Of a DNA stretch of 64,000 bases, positions 22,791 through 32,709 are shown in pieces. Location of the stretch: the NCBI RefSeq assembly GCF_010015585.1, contig NW_022985072.1:1378438-1442437 (forward strand), in the 5' to 3' direction. The notes beneath the pieces were generated by a model that was not told the DNA's origin, did not search any database, and was given only the letters and a program-made list of their open reading frames with translations. The first letter of the stretch is position 1. The number at the start of each line of letters is the position of its first letter. Position numbers and translations under genes: made by a program. The DNA comes from Eremomyces bilateralis CBS 781.70. Taxonomy: Eukaryota; Ascomycota; Dothideomycetes; Eremomycetales; Eremomycetaceae.

Positions 22791-22988
22791 CTTACCTATA
22801 GGTCATAGAAATATCGGCTAGGACCGACCAACATCAGTCCAAGTGTGTGTCAGGAAGTCCTGCTCAATTTGGCTCCAAGATGCGGGTATATATTATCGCC
22901 GGAGTCAATCTTACGGAATCTCAAGACGCGATCTTCTGTCAAGTACTGCATCATTCACTCTCCCACGACTGGTCGTCCCCTTCCTCTT

Positions 22989-23268
22989 CTAACAGCATCG
23001 TGGCACCACCAGCACCATCTTCCCCGCGTATTTCTCTGGATCAGCAATAAATGGCAGATACTTGTTCGCGTATTCTCTTCCATCGCCCACCGTTTCAATG
23101 ATGATCATTAGCACTTCCAGATCGGAATCGTCCTCGGGTACGGGGTGATCGAACGTGACGCCGTAGTAGTCAATGCATCTAGAAAGATTGGAAATATGGT
23201 TAATCATCAATGCTAGAATGTCTAGAGATAATAACGCATTCTTACCTGGTTTGTCTCGCCTCTACCAT
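22989..23268 (-). CDS. Possible small two-exon gene, 70-aa unknown
   Basis: Reverse-strand ATG at 23268 gives 23 nt (to 23246), then a 67-nt intron with a consensus GTAAGA donor and TTTCTAG acceptor, then exon 23178-22989. The joined product has 70 residues: MVEARQTR followed by CIDYYGVTFDHPVPEDDSDL and ending AGKMVLVVPRCC. Balanced composition and a near-perfect splice argue for real coding sequence. The short first exon, with a stop codon just before its ATG, leaves open that this is the last part of a larger gene whose upstream exons lie towards 23.5 kb (a frame containing RISIESLLVAVQKFL lies there). I do not recognise a family. Confidence 0.4.
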
Positions 23269-24497
23269 CTATCCTATATATCTATGCGTACTACTAGGTC
23301 GCCTGCCACTTCTTCCCGCACATAGCTCTTATAAAGAGTCTGACAAGTTAATCTCGCCAGCTCCGGACCCGGTGGTTACGGGAACACTGGGCCATAGGAT
23401 TCCAAATTCCTGCCAACATGCGGAAGGAACTTTTGGACGGCCACCAGGAGACTCTCAATCGATATTCTCAGTGGGTTTTCTAGTGGTGGAAGGTGATTGG
23501 CATGGGATGAGGTACTGAAGCACGGGGGAATATGAAGCCGATGGACCGTGAAAGGCGGATGAACTGTAGAAATGTGTATGGGACGATGGGACTTGGGAGG
23601 ATGCCGGTGGTGTAGGCATTCTGTAGGCAGCACAGATATATGCTTTGAGACTCATCGTACGCCTGCATGGAGTTATGTCCGTCGAAGTACAATACTCGTA
23701 CTCGTACTCGTACTCGTACTCCAGCGCACTCAACTGGAACGCTGGGGCGGCTGGTCCTATTCCTTCTATTATTCGATCGAGGTACTGGCTTGAATCAGCG
23801 CCGCAACTCATTGCCTGCTTCCCTGTGGTAGAATTCAGGAAGCATGCATGATGCAGATATACAGTCCTATATGCGGGGTAATATGGAAATATATCGTATA
23901 TGAGGTTCTTCGTCCCCATTCTTCAGGAGCATTCATCGTCTGTCCTTCACCATGTCGCCCTCGAGCGTTTTACTGAGTAAGTAGGAGAAGAAAGTGCCGA
24001 CCCCGACTCTTTACACCAGAACCCCAGGGAACAGGAGGTATCGGCGTATATCAGTAGTAGGCAAATCATAATTGGAAGTGTCTGTACCGATAGGCAATGT
24101 GCGTACATCATGCATACTACCAATTGGACAACCATCCTTTCCGACATGGCGAAAATTCGTGACATTGGCATCATGAAATGGCTCGGTACTTCAGATGGGA
24201 TGGACTATTCGATGTTGATGTCACCCCCGGATTTACTCCTCCGCATAGCCAGAATTTACCCAATCACATGTCTCTACTTCCCCAAACCCCAAAGCCGAGG
24301 GTCTCCGCCGTCAGCCTATTCCTTGCCAGACATTACCGCGACCTCCTCTCCAACTACTACTGTAGTTAAGGTGAGTTCGGTATAAGACAAAATGTAGCGA
24401 CCCTGCCATCCAGCTTCCGCTGGACTTCTATTCCCTATCTAAGATCAACCCCGATCTTCCACAACCCATCTACCTTTCAACCCCCCAAACCACCACC
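23269..24497. other. Intergenic; promoter side of the acyl-CoA dehydrogenase gene
   Basis: Reverse-strand frames near 23376-23919 are His/Pro/Ser-rich or made of a microsatellite and could hold upstream exons of the small gene at 22989, which I cannot establish. From about 24380 the sequence is CT-rich leader of the dehydrogenase gene. Confidence 0.4.
23693..23721 (+). repeat. (TACTCG)n microsatellite, about 4.8 units
   Basis: Nearly five TACTCG hexamers in a row. Translated on the reverse strand it makes an alternating Glu-Tyr run, so the open frame across it should not be taken as evidence of a protein. Confidence 0.9.
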
Positions 24498-25844
24498 ATG
24501 GCCCCTCCCGTCCCCTCCACCGACCCCAAGCAACTCGCCCCCTGGGCCGAACCCGCCTGGGTCTCCACCCTCCACTCCCCCTATTACAACGACTCCCACC
24601 GCCGCTTCCGCGACTACATCCGCGCGTACCTCGACGAGCACATCGTTCCTAACTGGTTCGAATGGTCCGAAGCTGGTGTCGCCCCCCACTCCGCGCGCCT
24701 CGCCTGGGCGAAGACCGGCATCCCCTTCGCCGACGTGCCGCCTCAATACCGCCCGAAAGACATCCCGGACCCAGCCGGCGTCAAGATCTCGGACATGGAC
24801 GCGTTCCACGTGCTGGTGGCAACGGACGAGACGTCGCGGGTGAACGGCGGGGTGATGACGTCGCTGACGGGCGGGTCGGTGATCGGGGTGCCGCCGATCG
24901 TGGCGCACGGCACGGAGGAGCAGAAGCGACGGTGGCTGCCTGGGTTGTTTTCGTGGGAGACGAGCTTCTGTCTAGGGATCACGGAGCCGGGGGCGGGGAG
25001 TGACGTCGGGGCGATCGAGACGGTGGCGGCGAAGTCGGCAGACGGGAAGACGTATGTGGTCAACGGGTACAAGAAGTGGATCACGGGGGCGCCGTGGGCG
25101 ACGCATATGACCACTGCGGTGCGCACGGGAGGGCCGGGACCGCGGGGCTTGTCGGTGCTGGTGATTCCGTTGAAGAGCAAGGGCGTGTCGATGCGGAAGG
25201 TGCATAATAGCGGGCAGAACGCCGGTGGCGCCAGCTACATCGAGCTGGATGACGTGGTGGTCCCCGCGGAGAACCTGATCGGCCAGGAGGGTCAGGGGTT
25301 CCGTATCATCATGTTTAACTTCAACAAGGAGCGTTACGTGATGGCGGTCGGGTGCAACCGCATGGCGCGCACGTGTCTCAGCGAGGCGTTCGCGTATGCG
25401 AACAAGCGACATACGTTCGGGGAGCCCTTGATCGCGCATCAGGTCATCAAGCACAAGTTCACGAACATCGCGAGGTATCTGGAGAGCCATTGGGCGTGGC
25501 TGGAGCAGTTGGCCTACCACATCAACTCCTCGCCGGAGGGATGGCAGGCGGCAGATGTCGCCAGTCAGATTGCGCTGGCGAAGGTGCATGGTGGATATCT
25601 GGTGGAGATGGCCAATCGAGAAGCGCAGCATATCTTTGGCGGAAAGGGATATGAACGGGGCAGCCCCGTTGAGGTGATCTCTCGAGATCTGAGGATGATG
25701 GTGTGTATTACCTGTTCTTGGTCAGTGGATTTATGCTAATTGATATGAATGCAGACCGTCGGTGGTGGATCGACTGAGATCATGAACGATCTGTCCTTCA
25801 AACAGGAAGTGATGTGGGCGAAGAAAAGGGGATGGAAATTGTAG
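24498..25844 (+). CDS. Acyl-CoA dehydrogenase family flavoprotein
   Basis: Exons 24498-25700 and 25755-25844 around a 54-nt intron encode 430 residues. The acyl-CoA dehydrogenase fold is evident. An N-terminal helical domain includes FRDYIRAYLDEHIVPN. The FAD/substrate signature FCLGITEPGAGSDVG lies near 160, a middle beta domain has YKKWITGAPWA and PRGLSVLVIPL, and the C-terminal helical domain has RHTFGEPLIAHQVIKHKF and HIFGGKGYERGSPVE. Exon 2 supplies the closing TVGGGSTEIMNDLS. At the usual Y-E-G-T position the catalytic-base glutamate is replaced (VGGGST), so the base may sit elsewhere, as in isovaleryl- and long-chain types, or the activity may differ. There is no clear mitochondrial presequence (MAPPVPSTDP) and no terminal SKL (it ends RGWKL), so location is open. 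Substrate unknown. Confidence 0.9.
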
Positions 25845-26156
25845 GTCTCAGAAGCTCGGAAAGGACGGTGAATCCGGGTATCGATAAACCTTGTCGATAA
25901 ACCTTTAGTGATGGAAAAATGAGTGTACAGTGAATAAGTTTTACTTCTGATTTCATGGATTCTGTTCTCAACGGAGTCAAGCAAATGTCTTGTGGTGTGC
26001 CTCGTATGACTTCGCTTTTCATTCAACCCCACGATCGCATGCTGAATCTTTTTCCATGAGCCTTGACGCTTTCTTCGCCTTCAAGTCACCAGTACCTATT
26101 CACAGAGTCCTCGTTTCTGGTCTTCACTCGGAATCATCCTCGTCCTAACCTTCGCA

Positions 26157-26312
26157 ATGTGCTGCTGGCCATTCACCGACCTGGAAATCGAAAGCCCCCC
26201 TCGAGTGGTCTATTACAATCCTAGGTACACGTCTCATGGTGCAGTAAGTCAATACATTTCTATATTTTCTAGAAGATCAATTCGCTCTACAGAAATCCGA
26301 TCAGTCCCGTGA
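26157..26312 (+). CDS. Possible small gene, 51-aa Cys/Tyr/Arg-rich protein
   Basis: ATG at 26157 opens 51 codons starting MCCWPFTDLEIESPPRVVYY and ending RSIRSTEIRSVP. Short fungal proteins beginning MCC with a PxRVVYY segment are, to my recollection, common in related genomes, which is the main reason to list it. A GTAAGT donor at 26244 and a TTTTCTAG acceptor ending at 26272 lie inside. Splicing there would join the first 29 codons in frame to a continuing frame through the leader of the next gene, so the correct C-terminus is uncertain. It could equally be part of a transcribed leader of the gene at 26516. Confidence 0.3.
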   Translation: MCCWPFTDLEIESPPRVVYYNPRYTSHGAVSQYISIFSRRSIRSTEIRSVP

Positions 26313-26370
26313 TTCTCGCACCTTCCTGCTTTTGTGTTTTGCACGTTTTAACACCAACCGCTTCTCGCAT

Positions 26371-26400
26371 CTTCAACTTCAACTTCAACTTCAACTTCAA
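26371..26400 (+). repeat. (CTTCAA)5 microsatellite in a leader
   Basis: Five CTTCAA units in the CT-rich leader 116-145 bases before the ATG at 26516. Such C/T-rich tracts are typical near fungal transcription starts. Confidence 0.85.
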
Positions 26401-26515
26401 CTTCGCTATCACATCTCACTGTCTGTTCAACCTCACACACTCTGCCTTCTTCATTTCTTTCTTCCATTCATTAACCATCAACTACACTCTCCCATTCATC
26501 AAAACAAAGATCACA

Positions 26516-27270
26516 ATGGCCAACAATCCATTTACCCAGCCGCGTCTTGAAGATCAAGCGACAACCTACACCTACGTCCCGAGAACCAGTGGCCCAACTT
26601 ACCCTCCCTCCGCATACGGGTATCAGGCTCCCATCGAAGGATCTCATCATATGCAATACCCTCAATATTATGGCCAGCAGGTAAGGTTTCCACATTGGCG
26701 TTTATCCCCAGCATCATGCCACACCGTCCAAGTCTCACCGGCCCGGTCAGTCCTAACTCACAGAAGACACCTCCAGTCTACTATGGCGCCCCTCCACCCG
26801 CCCCGATGTATCAAGGTCAAGGATATCCTGTTTACCAATTCCAGGGAGCCGCCCTCGACGGCGCCTACTACACCAACGCCGGCGTCCTCCCCCTCACTCC
26901 CGGCCAACCCGGCTACATCCCCGGCTACAACCCGCTCGCCACCCCCTTCTACCCCGCCCAACCAAACCCCATTATGCAGCAACCCCTCGTCGGCAACCCG
27001 CAAGCACCCCAAGCTTACTACTACGGTCGCACCGAAGCCGAAGTCGCCGAAGACGAGGCGCGCGCGTGGGTGGCCGGCGCGCCTGAGCGCACGGGCGATA
27101 TCGCGCCGGACAACGCGAAGTTCGACGATATGTTCTATGTCATCGATCTGGATGGCACGAGGGATCAGCGCAGCTTTGCGACCATCATGAATGCGTGCAA
27201 GCCGGGGAGGTGGCATAAGGATATTTATGGGTCGTTTTTCTTCGTGCGTCATCAGCCGGCGCCGAAGTGA
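26516..27270 (+). CDS. Pro/Tyr/Gly-rich protein of unknown function
   Basis: Exons 26516-26680 and 26764-27270, joined over an 83-nt intron (GTAAGG donor, CTAAC branch, CACAG acceptor), encode 223 residues. The first 150 residues are low-complexity, rich in Pro, Tyr, Gly and Gln (PPVYYGAPPPAPMYQGQGYP), as in proteins that aggregate or bind RNA or membranes peripherally. The last 70 residues look folded and acidic-basic mixed, with EDEARAWVAGAPERTGDIAP, FYVIDLDGTRDQRSFATI and GRWHKDIYGSFFFVRHQ. No signal peptide or membrane segment is present. I do not recognise the C-terminal domain; it is probably a fungus-specific conserved module. ATG at 26516 follows a long CT-rich leader. Confidence 0.8.
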
Positions 27271-29440
27271 TGGCGGGGAGATGATATCGCCTTGCGAGTT
27301 AGGTGATGACGAGATGGTTTGTGGGCTACGTGGTTGAATTGGGGGAGGGGGTCCATGAGTTGCTTCATCGTTGTGAGGTTATCACTTTTCATAAGGGGGT
27401 TCATTACGGTCAAGGTTGCTAGAGGGTGGGGAGTTTCGAGTGAAGTCATCGACAGACCTCAAAGGAGAGAACAGGTAAGCCATTCACAGTTCCTGAAATA
27501 CGAAAGAACTTGACTTGAGCTAACCGATATGTCAGTCCATAACCATCAGTGGGGATCACTGCGCTTCGAGACAGGCATACGGCTTCGGATGGGCGCGCAA
27601 CATGTCCGGCTTGCTGGAAATTCATCACCCTTCCTTTCTCGAATTCCCTCGAGTATCTTCTTTCTCAACAGGATGAATTCTCCTTTCAAATTCTCCCCGT
27701 ACAGCTTCGCGATGCGTGTTAAGTAGCGGTTACGGGACACTCAAACAAGCTTTACTCCTACGGCATCGAGAATCAAAATTCAATTGATATCAAACCCCAG
27801 CACCCCGTCCAGTGCAATCAAGCATTATGAGATATCGCTGATTATTCCCGCTACGTTAAAATGCGTGAATTCCTTGAAGCGGGAGAAATGCTCGTCTAGA
27901 AGGACTGGTGACAATCCAGTGTCTATCTCATGCCATTGTGATGGCATTCCTACTGCCCCTGCAACTGCGTAAATACAATGACCATGTATTTCGGCCGACC
28001 TTGAGAAGATATCCGATATCAGGTATCTCGGTCAATCCCAGGTTGACGCGTGACTAGTTGCTACCATGATGCTCCGATTACATAGTATTTGTACGCTAAT
28101 ATGATTCTAGTGAGAACGCCAAGGACAGTCGACGCACAGAGCTCGGTTTCTCCGCCTCCATAGCCCGATATGCCACAGCATTCGATCACCCAAAACCAAA
28201 ATCCACAGCCTTAGACCGTAAGCGACGAATTTGACTTTGACGCATCTAACTCGCCAAGCATTCCAAGGCTCCGAGTAGCTCAAGTTAACTTACAAGCCTG
28301 ACTCGTCGGTTCCCCAGACGACCTCACGTCAACGGTGAAGTTGGTCGTCATTGTTCGGCTGCTGTGGTACAACGGATGACTTCAGGTTGCTTAGGCATAG
28401 GCTCAACAAGCTCGCGTTCGAAGAGATGGAGGTAGATCGGCTGCGGGTGGAGCATGTTTCATCGGGCCTTGCGCGTCGGGGAGAGGGAACGAGGACTGGC
28501 TCGCGGTGAGATTGGGCACGACGCAGGGAGCAGGCACCGCGACTCGATCGTAGGATGGATCAGATGCCAGGGGAGGCCAATAGAGGAATATGTTAGTATT
28601 GAATGCATAGGTGCGTTTAGAGAGACGAAACGACGCGATCCAGGAATGCAAATATGAGGTCATGTTATGACTACCGAGCTAGACGACAGCTCCAATATCG
28701 GCGGCTTGGATTGAATGACTGATAAACCGTACTGCGGACCGAATCTGGAGCGACTGATCTAGGTACTGCTTGAGAGAAACAGGTCAAGACTGCTCTTAGG
28801 TACACTATAACTAGGATTCAACAGTGTAACCGGGAAGGGAAATAGTCAATAGGATTCTAGGAACTTCTGACAAAGGTGATCGCAAGTTTGAGAGCATCAT
28901 ATATGTCCAACTGTGGCCTGTGTCAATAATAGCTTTTGACAGGCATTTTGGACATGATATATCTTTTTGCATAAAGGTTTGTATCCGATCGAGAACGGGC
29001 CAGGCAACAAGAATCTTCGAATCAATGAGAAGTATGGACTCCATCGTCAAGAATAAGAAGCTCAGCGCGTAGACTAGGACACAGATAGTTGCCTTTGTAG
29101 CATATCCGCTTTCACAAAACGGCATTTGTTGATGTCCTCTTCTGGTTGCTCAGACGGCTGCAAGCTTCAATCGTATCCCAATTTGTTGGACCACGTCAGA
29201 ATGCGATGGTAGGTACTTCGGAGTCTCAAGACGTCCATGTCCGAAAGCGTGGAGTGGTCCCGAACGGCGAAGTAAACCTCCTGAACTCAGGAGGTGCAAC
29301 TTAAACGTTCGCAAGACGGACACGATGATAACACTAACGCAAAGAAGAAAAAAGAAACAGTGCAAGGGATCGTGTCGCACGTGATGTGCTAAAATGGTTG
29401 GGAGTGAGGTGCTGTTGTTACAGCAGCGAAGTTGTTGTAT
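27271..29440. other. Gene-poor stretch, no supported gene
   Basis: Two reverse-strand frames have protein-like composition but no family match: 27546-27740 (Lys/Glu-rich, opens with GTG) and 28811-29125 (104 codons from an ATG, one membrane-like segment). Neither has convincing splice partners. The rest is moderately AT-rich and silent. Confidence 0.4.
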
Positions 29441-29836
29441 TGGAGAGGTTTTGCAACCTCGAAAACCATTTTACAACTCCACTTCAACCCACCTTTCTGT
29501 CGGCCCTAGATCCTAATCGGGTTTACGGTGTAAATTTTGATGACCCACAGTTGTAACTCATTTACAACGGTTGTAATTGAGTTACAACTGGTTGTAAATG
29601 CGCTAACGAACTTTCGTGAAGTTTGATTGGCCGGAACCAAAGGTTTTGATGCCTTAGGCCACAATGTTGATGCCTTAAAATTATTTTTTACAACTTTTAC
29701 AACTTTTTGTTGCCTCGTTGCCTCAGGCTTAATATTATAGTTTATACGCTAACCTTATATAGAGATATTAACCGTTTTTTCTGTGGGGTTGTAAATCGAG
29801 TTGTAAAATGGTTTTCGAGGTTGCAAAACCTCTCCA
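29441..29836. mobile_element. MITE-like DNA element with perfect 39-bp terminal inverted repeats
   Basis: The left end 29441-29479 (starting TGGAGAGGTTTTGCAACC) and right end 29798-29836 are exact reverse complements over 39 bp and enclose a 396-bp AT-rich element without coding capacity. Inside, GTTGTAA/TTACAAC motifs recur in both orientations (about 29552-29602), like subterminal transposase-binding sites of hAT-type elements, and GATGCCTTA occurs twice near 29650-29675. The flanks TGTTGTAT and TTGTGTAA agree at five of eight positions, so a worn 8-bp target duplication is possible but not clear. The element would depend on a transposase supplied elsewhere. Identical ends imply fairly recent movement or strong structural constraint. 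Superfamily is not certain. Confidence 0.85.
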
Positions 29837-31311
29837 TTGTGTAAGTTGTGTGTAAGTTGTGTGTTCTAGCTGAATGCCTGGTCCCCCGGCCCTACAGATA
29901 TACGAGAGTCACGGCAAGATTATTAATGCAGTTTGTAGCCTTGGACTCCTAGAGCTCATGCCTTGGCCTGCGACAGATCGATACGCTACGAGGAGATTGG
30001 AATGTAACAATCATCATCTGGCTGGCTTAGCACTGCAGCCTATCGCTCATCCGTCCCACGTGTGTCATTCTGGTCTGTCGATGCCGTACGGTAGCACAGG
30101 CTCTATGGACGAGGTTTCCGACCGTAAAATCCCTCGCTTCCACCGTCTAGTCTAAGTCTAGGCTCCAAGGCGCCCATTTGCAATCTACAATCCGTAGACT
30201 AGCGCCCGCCATGTGGATGGAGTTGAAATAAGAAACTCCGCGAGGAGTGGGAGCCCTGGTCCGCAATATATTAACGCGGGGAGAAGACTCCGACGCGTGG
30301 TTGAAGCCGCGGAACCGCCAGCGTTCGGAGGTATTGTATCGGTTGAAAAAGACCCGATTCGCTCAATCCGTTGAAGGTGCTGAGACTTTGAAAACCTAGG
30401 GAAATGTAAAGCAGGGTGCGTAACATGTACGAGATACGCCGTATAAAGGACCTGACAGAATAGTCCGGCACAAGATCAAGGACGTCCACCTTGTGATGTA
30501 AGATTGCAAGAGACGTGTACGGTGTAATACTAACAAATTGGAGGAGGAGCAGAGGATACCAGAAAGAGAAAAAGGTATGGGTAAACGGGGCCGTGAAATC
30601 GTCAGTCTTTCGAGTTTCAAGTTTCAACGGCTTCCTCCACCCCAAGCGCGACGCCACCGACAAGGGGCCCCTTAATTAGGTGTTGCTTAGAATGATAGAA
30701 TCGCTTGGCGTGGGGCACGTCCATCGTTATCGAAATTATTTCGAACACCATGCAATATGCATGTGTTGATTGCAACGGGTTTCGCCCGTGGGCCCCCAGT
30801 AGTAGATCAATGCGTCGCGTCGTGACTTTCTGAAATAGGGGATAGAAGTTAGGGAAGTGGCGGGTATGTCAGATGCCCGGAATCTCAAGTCTGAGTAATA
30901 CGAGGGAATAGAAGTTGCCGGTAATATGCCGGATGTCCAGAATCGGGAGTAATGTAAGGGATGACGTTGGATGGCCTCCCAACGTTTTTATCTTGACCTC
31001 CTGGATCGCGCTCCCTATGGTCCTTCGCGCAAGGGACGTATGTTAGCGATGTACGCACCTTCACGGTAGTACGTACAGGTATCGAATGCAACATTGAAAT
31101 AAGACAATAGATTATCATTGCCCGCTAAGCTACGCGCATTTCCTGCGCCTGGGGTATCTGAATGCTTCTCCACAAAAGAGTTCCAGCCACACCAATTAGG
31201 TACCTACCCAGTGGATGCGGTCCTCCCAATGCCCACGCTTATGCAAAGAAATTAACGATATGAACACTAATGTACGCCACCAATGCTATATCTAACTCTC
31301 TCGAAACGGCG
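29837..31311. other. Intergenic after the MITE; no supported gene
   Basis: A plus-strand frame at 29874-30155 and a reverse frame at 30271-30663 (which opens with TTG) have no recognisable domains. The right end is the 3' flank of the transporter gene. Confidence 0.45.
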
Positions 31312-32709
31312 CTATGCGTCTGTTTTTTTGGTCTCGACCTGCTTCTCGTCCCACTCGTCCGAGACACTCGGCGGCGCTGCCGAACTGCTCGGTAGCAGGC
31401 TCTCCTGCGAACCTCCTTGCGCCGGAGGGTTGCTTAGCTTGCTGTTTTTCTCGCCTTTCGAGTCGAGCTCCACTTTGCTGTACCATGCCGCGCCAGCCAA
31501 GGCGATGGCCATGCCGATGCCGTTGAGTGGCCCGACCTTGACGTTGAAGAGGGTTATGCCGATGATGATGGTGAGGCACTGCTTCACGTTCCCGCAGACG
31601 GAAATGGTAAGTGCGCCGGCGAGTTTGTTGGTTTGGAAGGAGGAGACGTTGAGGAAGAAGGCGAGGAGACCGTTGCCGAGGAGCGCGATTGCGGTGTAAG
31701 TGGTGACCTCACCACTAGTAGTCGCGGATGCGAATGAGGACATCTCCCCTTTGAGGACGGCGCATAAGAGCGATTGGATCGCGGCGAGGGGAGACATGCG
31801 GAGGAGGAGTTCGAGAGCGGGTAGCTTTAGGGAGCCGGTCAAGAGTCGATTCGTGACGATCGTCTGTAATGCATGTAAGCCTGATATCAACGAATCCTCC
31901 GCCGATTGAAATGCATACCTTTACGGCGGCTAATATGACGCCAACCATGGTGGCCACGAAGCCAAGGGTGGTGAATTGGTAATCCCCATACGTCGCCAGT
32001 CCGACTCCGAAAATTAACGGGATCATGGAAAGGTAGGTCGAGGTGGAGTAAGTGCGGCTATAGACGGTTCGGTATAAAAGAATGGTGGCCACCGGACACG
32101 TTGATCGCATGATTTGATGAAAGGGAACGGAGACCATGTTCCTATTTGATAGTTAGCATCCCACTAGACATGGACCTTCGTAGAACGTACAATGAGACAT
32201 TGGACATGGCCACGTTGAGGGTGAAGAGGAACGAGAACATGGCCAGAATCATGTTCTCCCGGGGGGTCAGCTTTGTGAGCGTGAAGCTGCCCCGTAGCAG
32301 TAGAATACCACATCCGATGGATGCGGACGATGTATGAAGAGCTGTCAGTAGCCATGGAAATGACAACTATCCGCAGTTAGCGTCGACGATTCGTTTCTTC
32401 GGGATGTTCATCACTGACCCTCCCGAGTACTGCTTTGTTATAGATGGTCAAGGTGAGATTCAACATGAAGTAGGTTCCAAGATATGCGAGTTTCTTCCCC
32501 ATGGGGACCGTGTATTCGGTTTCTGTCGAGGGCTTCACATTTCTTGGATGCGATGTCTCAGTGCCGGCCTGGGCCTCGACATCCGCGTTTCTGCTGCCGG
32601 ATAGTAGACTGGTATGCATTTCGCGTTCCCTATCATGGTCGGTTTCGGTGTAGGACGCTGTGTCCAACGAGATCTTGTCGGTCTCGAACGAGCGGCGATC
32701 CGCAGCCAT
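31312..32709 (-). CDS. Triose-phosphate/nucleotide-sugar-type transporter (TPT family, SLC35-like)
   Basis: Four exons (32709-32419, 32366-32191, 32141-31919, 31863-31312) with introns of 52, 49 and 55 nt encode 413 residues. After an 80-residue hydrophilic start, the DMT/TPT fold follows: YFMLNLTLTIYNKAVLGR at about 80-97, SFPWLLTALHTSSASIGCG, ENMILAMFSFLFTLNVAMSNVSL, VPFHQIMRSTCPVATILLYR, and the late TNKLAGALTISVCGNVKQCLTI helix with the Lys typical of TPT proteins. About ten membrane segments are expected, in Golgi or ER membranes. The C-terminal 50 residues are Ser/Glu/Lys-rich and cytosolic. Family members carry nucleotide sugars or phosphorylated sugars, and the substrate here is undetermined. 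Each junction falls within the family alignment, for example NVSL|NMVSVPFHQ. Confidence 0.9.

Noticed and set aside
23455-23919. 154-codon reverse-strand frame with a Glu-Tyr run
   Set aside because: The striking EYEYEY run comes from a TACTCG microsatellite and the remainder has no recognisable feature.
27546-27740. Lys/Glu-rich reverse-strand frame resembling a small protein
   Set aside because: No ATG, in-frame stop just upstream and no splice partner; too weak to call.
28811-29125. 104-codon ATG frame with one membrane-like segment
   Set aside because: Composition is plausible, but there is no family, promoter or splice support and the region is otherwise empty.
30271-30663. 130-codon reverse-strand frame
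   Set aside because: Starts with TTG and has Leu/Ser/Phe-rich composition typical of CT-rich noncoding DNA.
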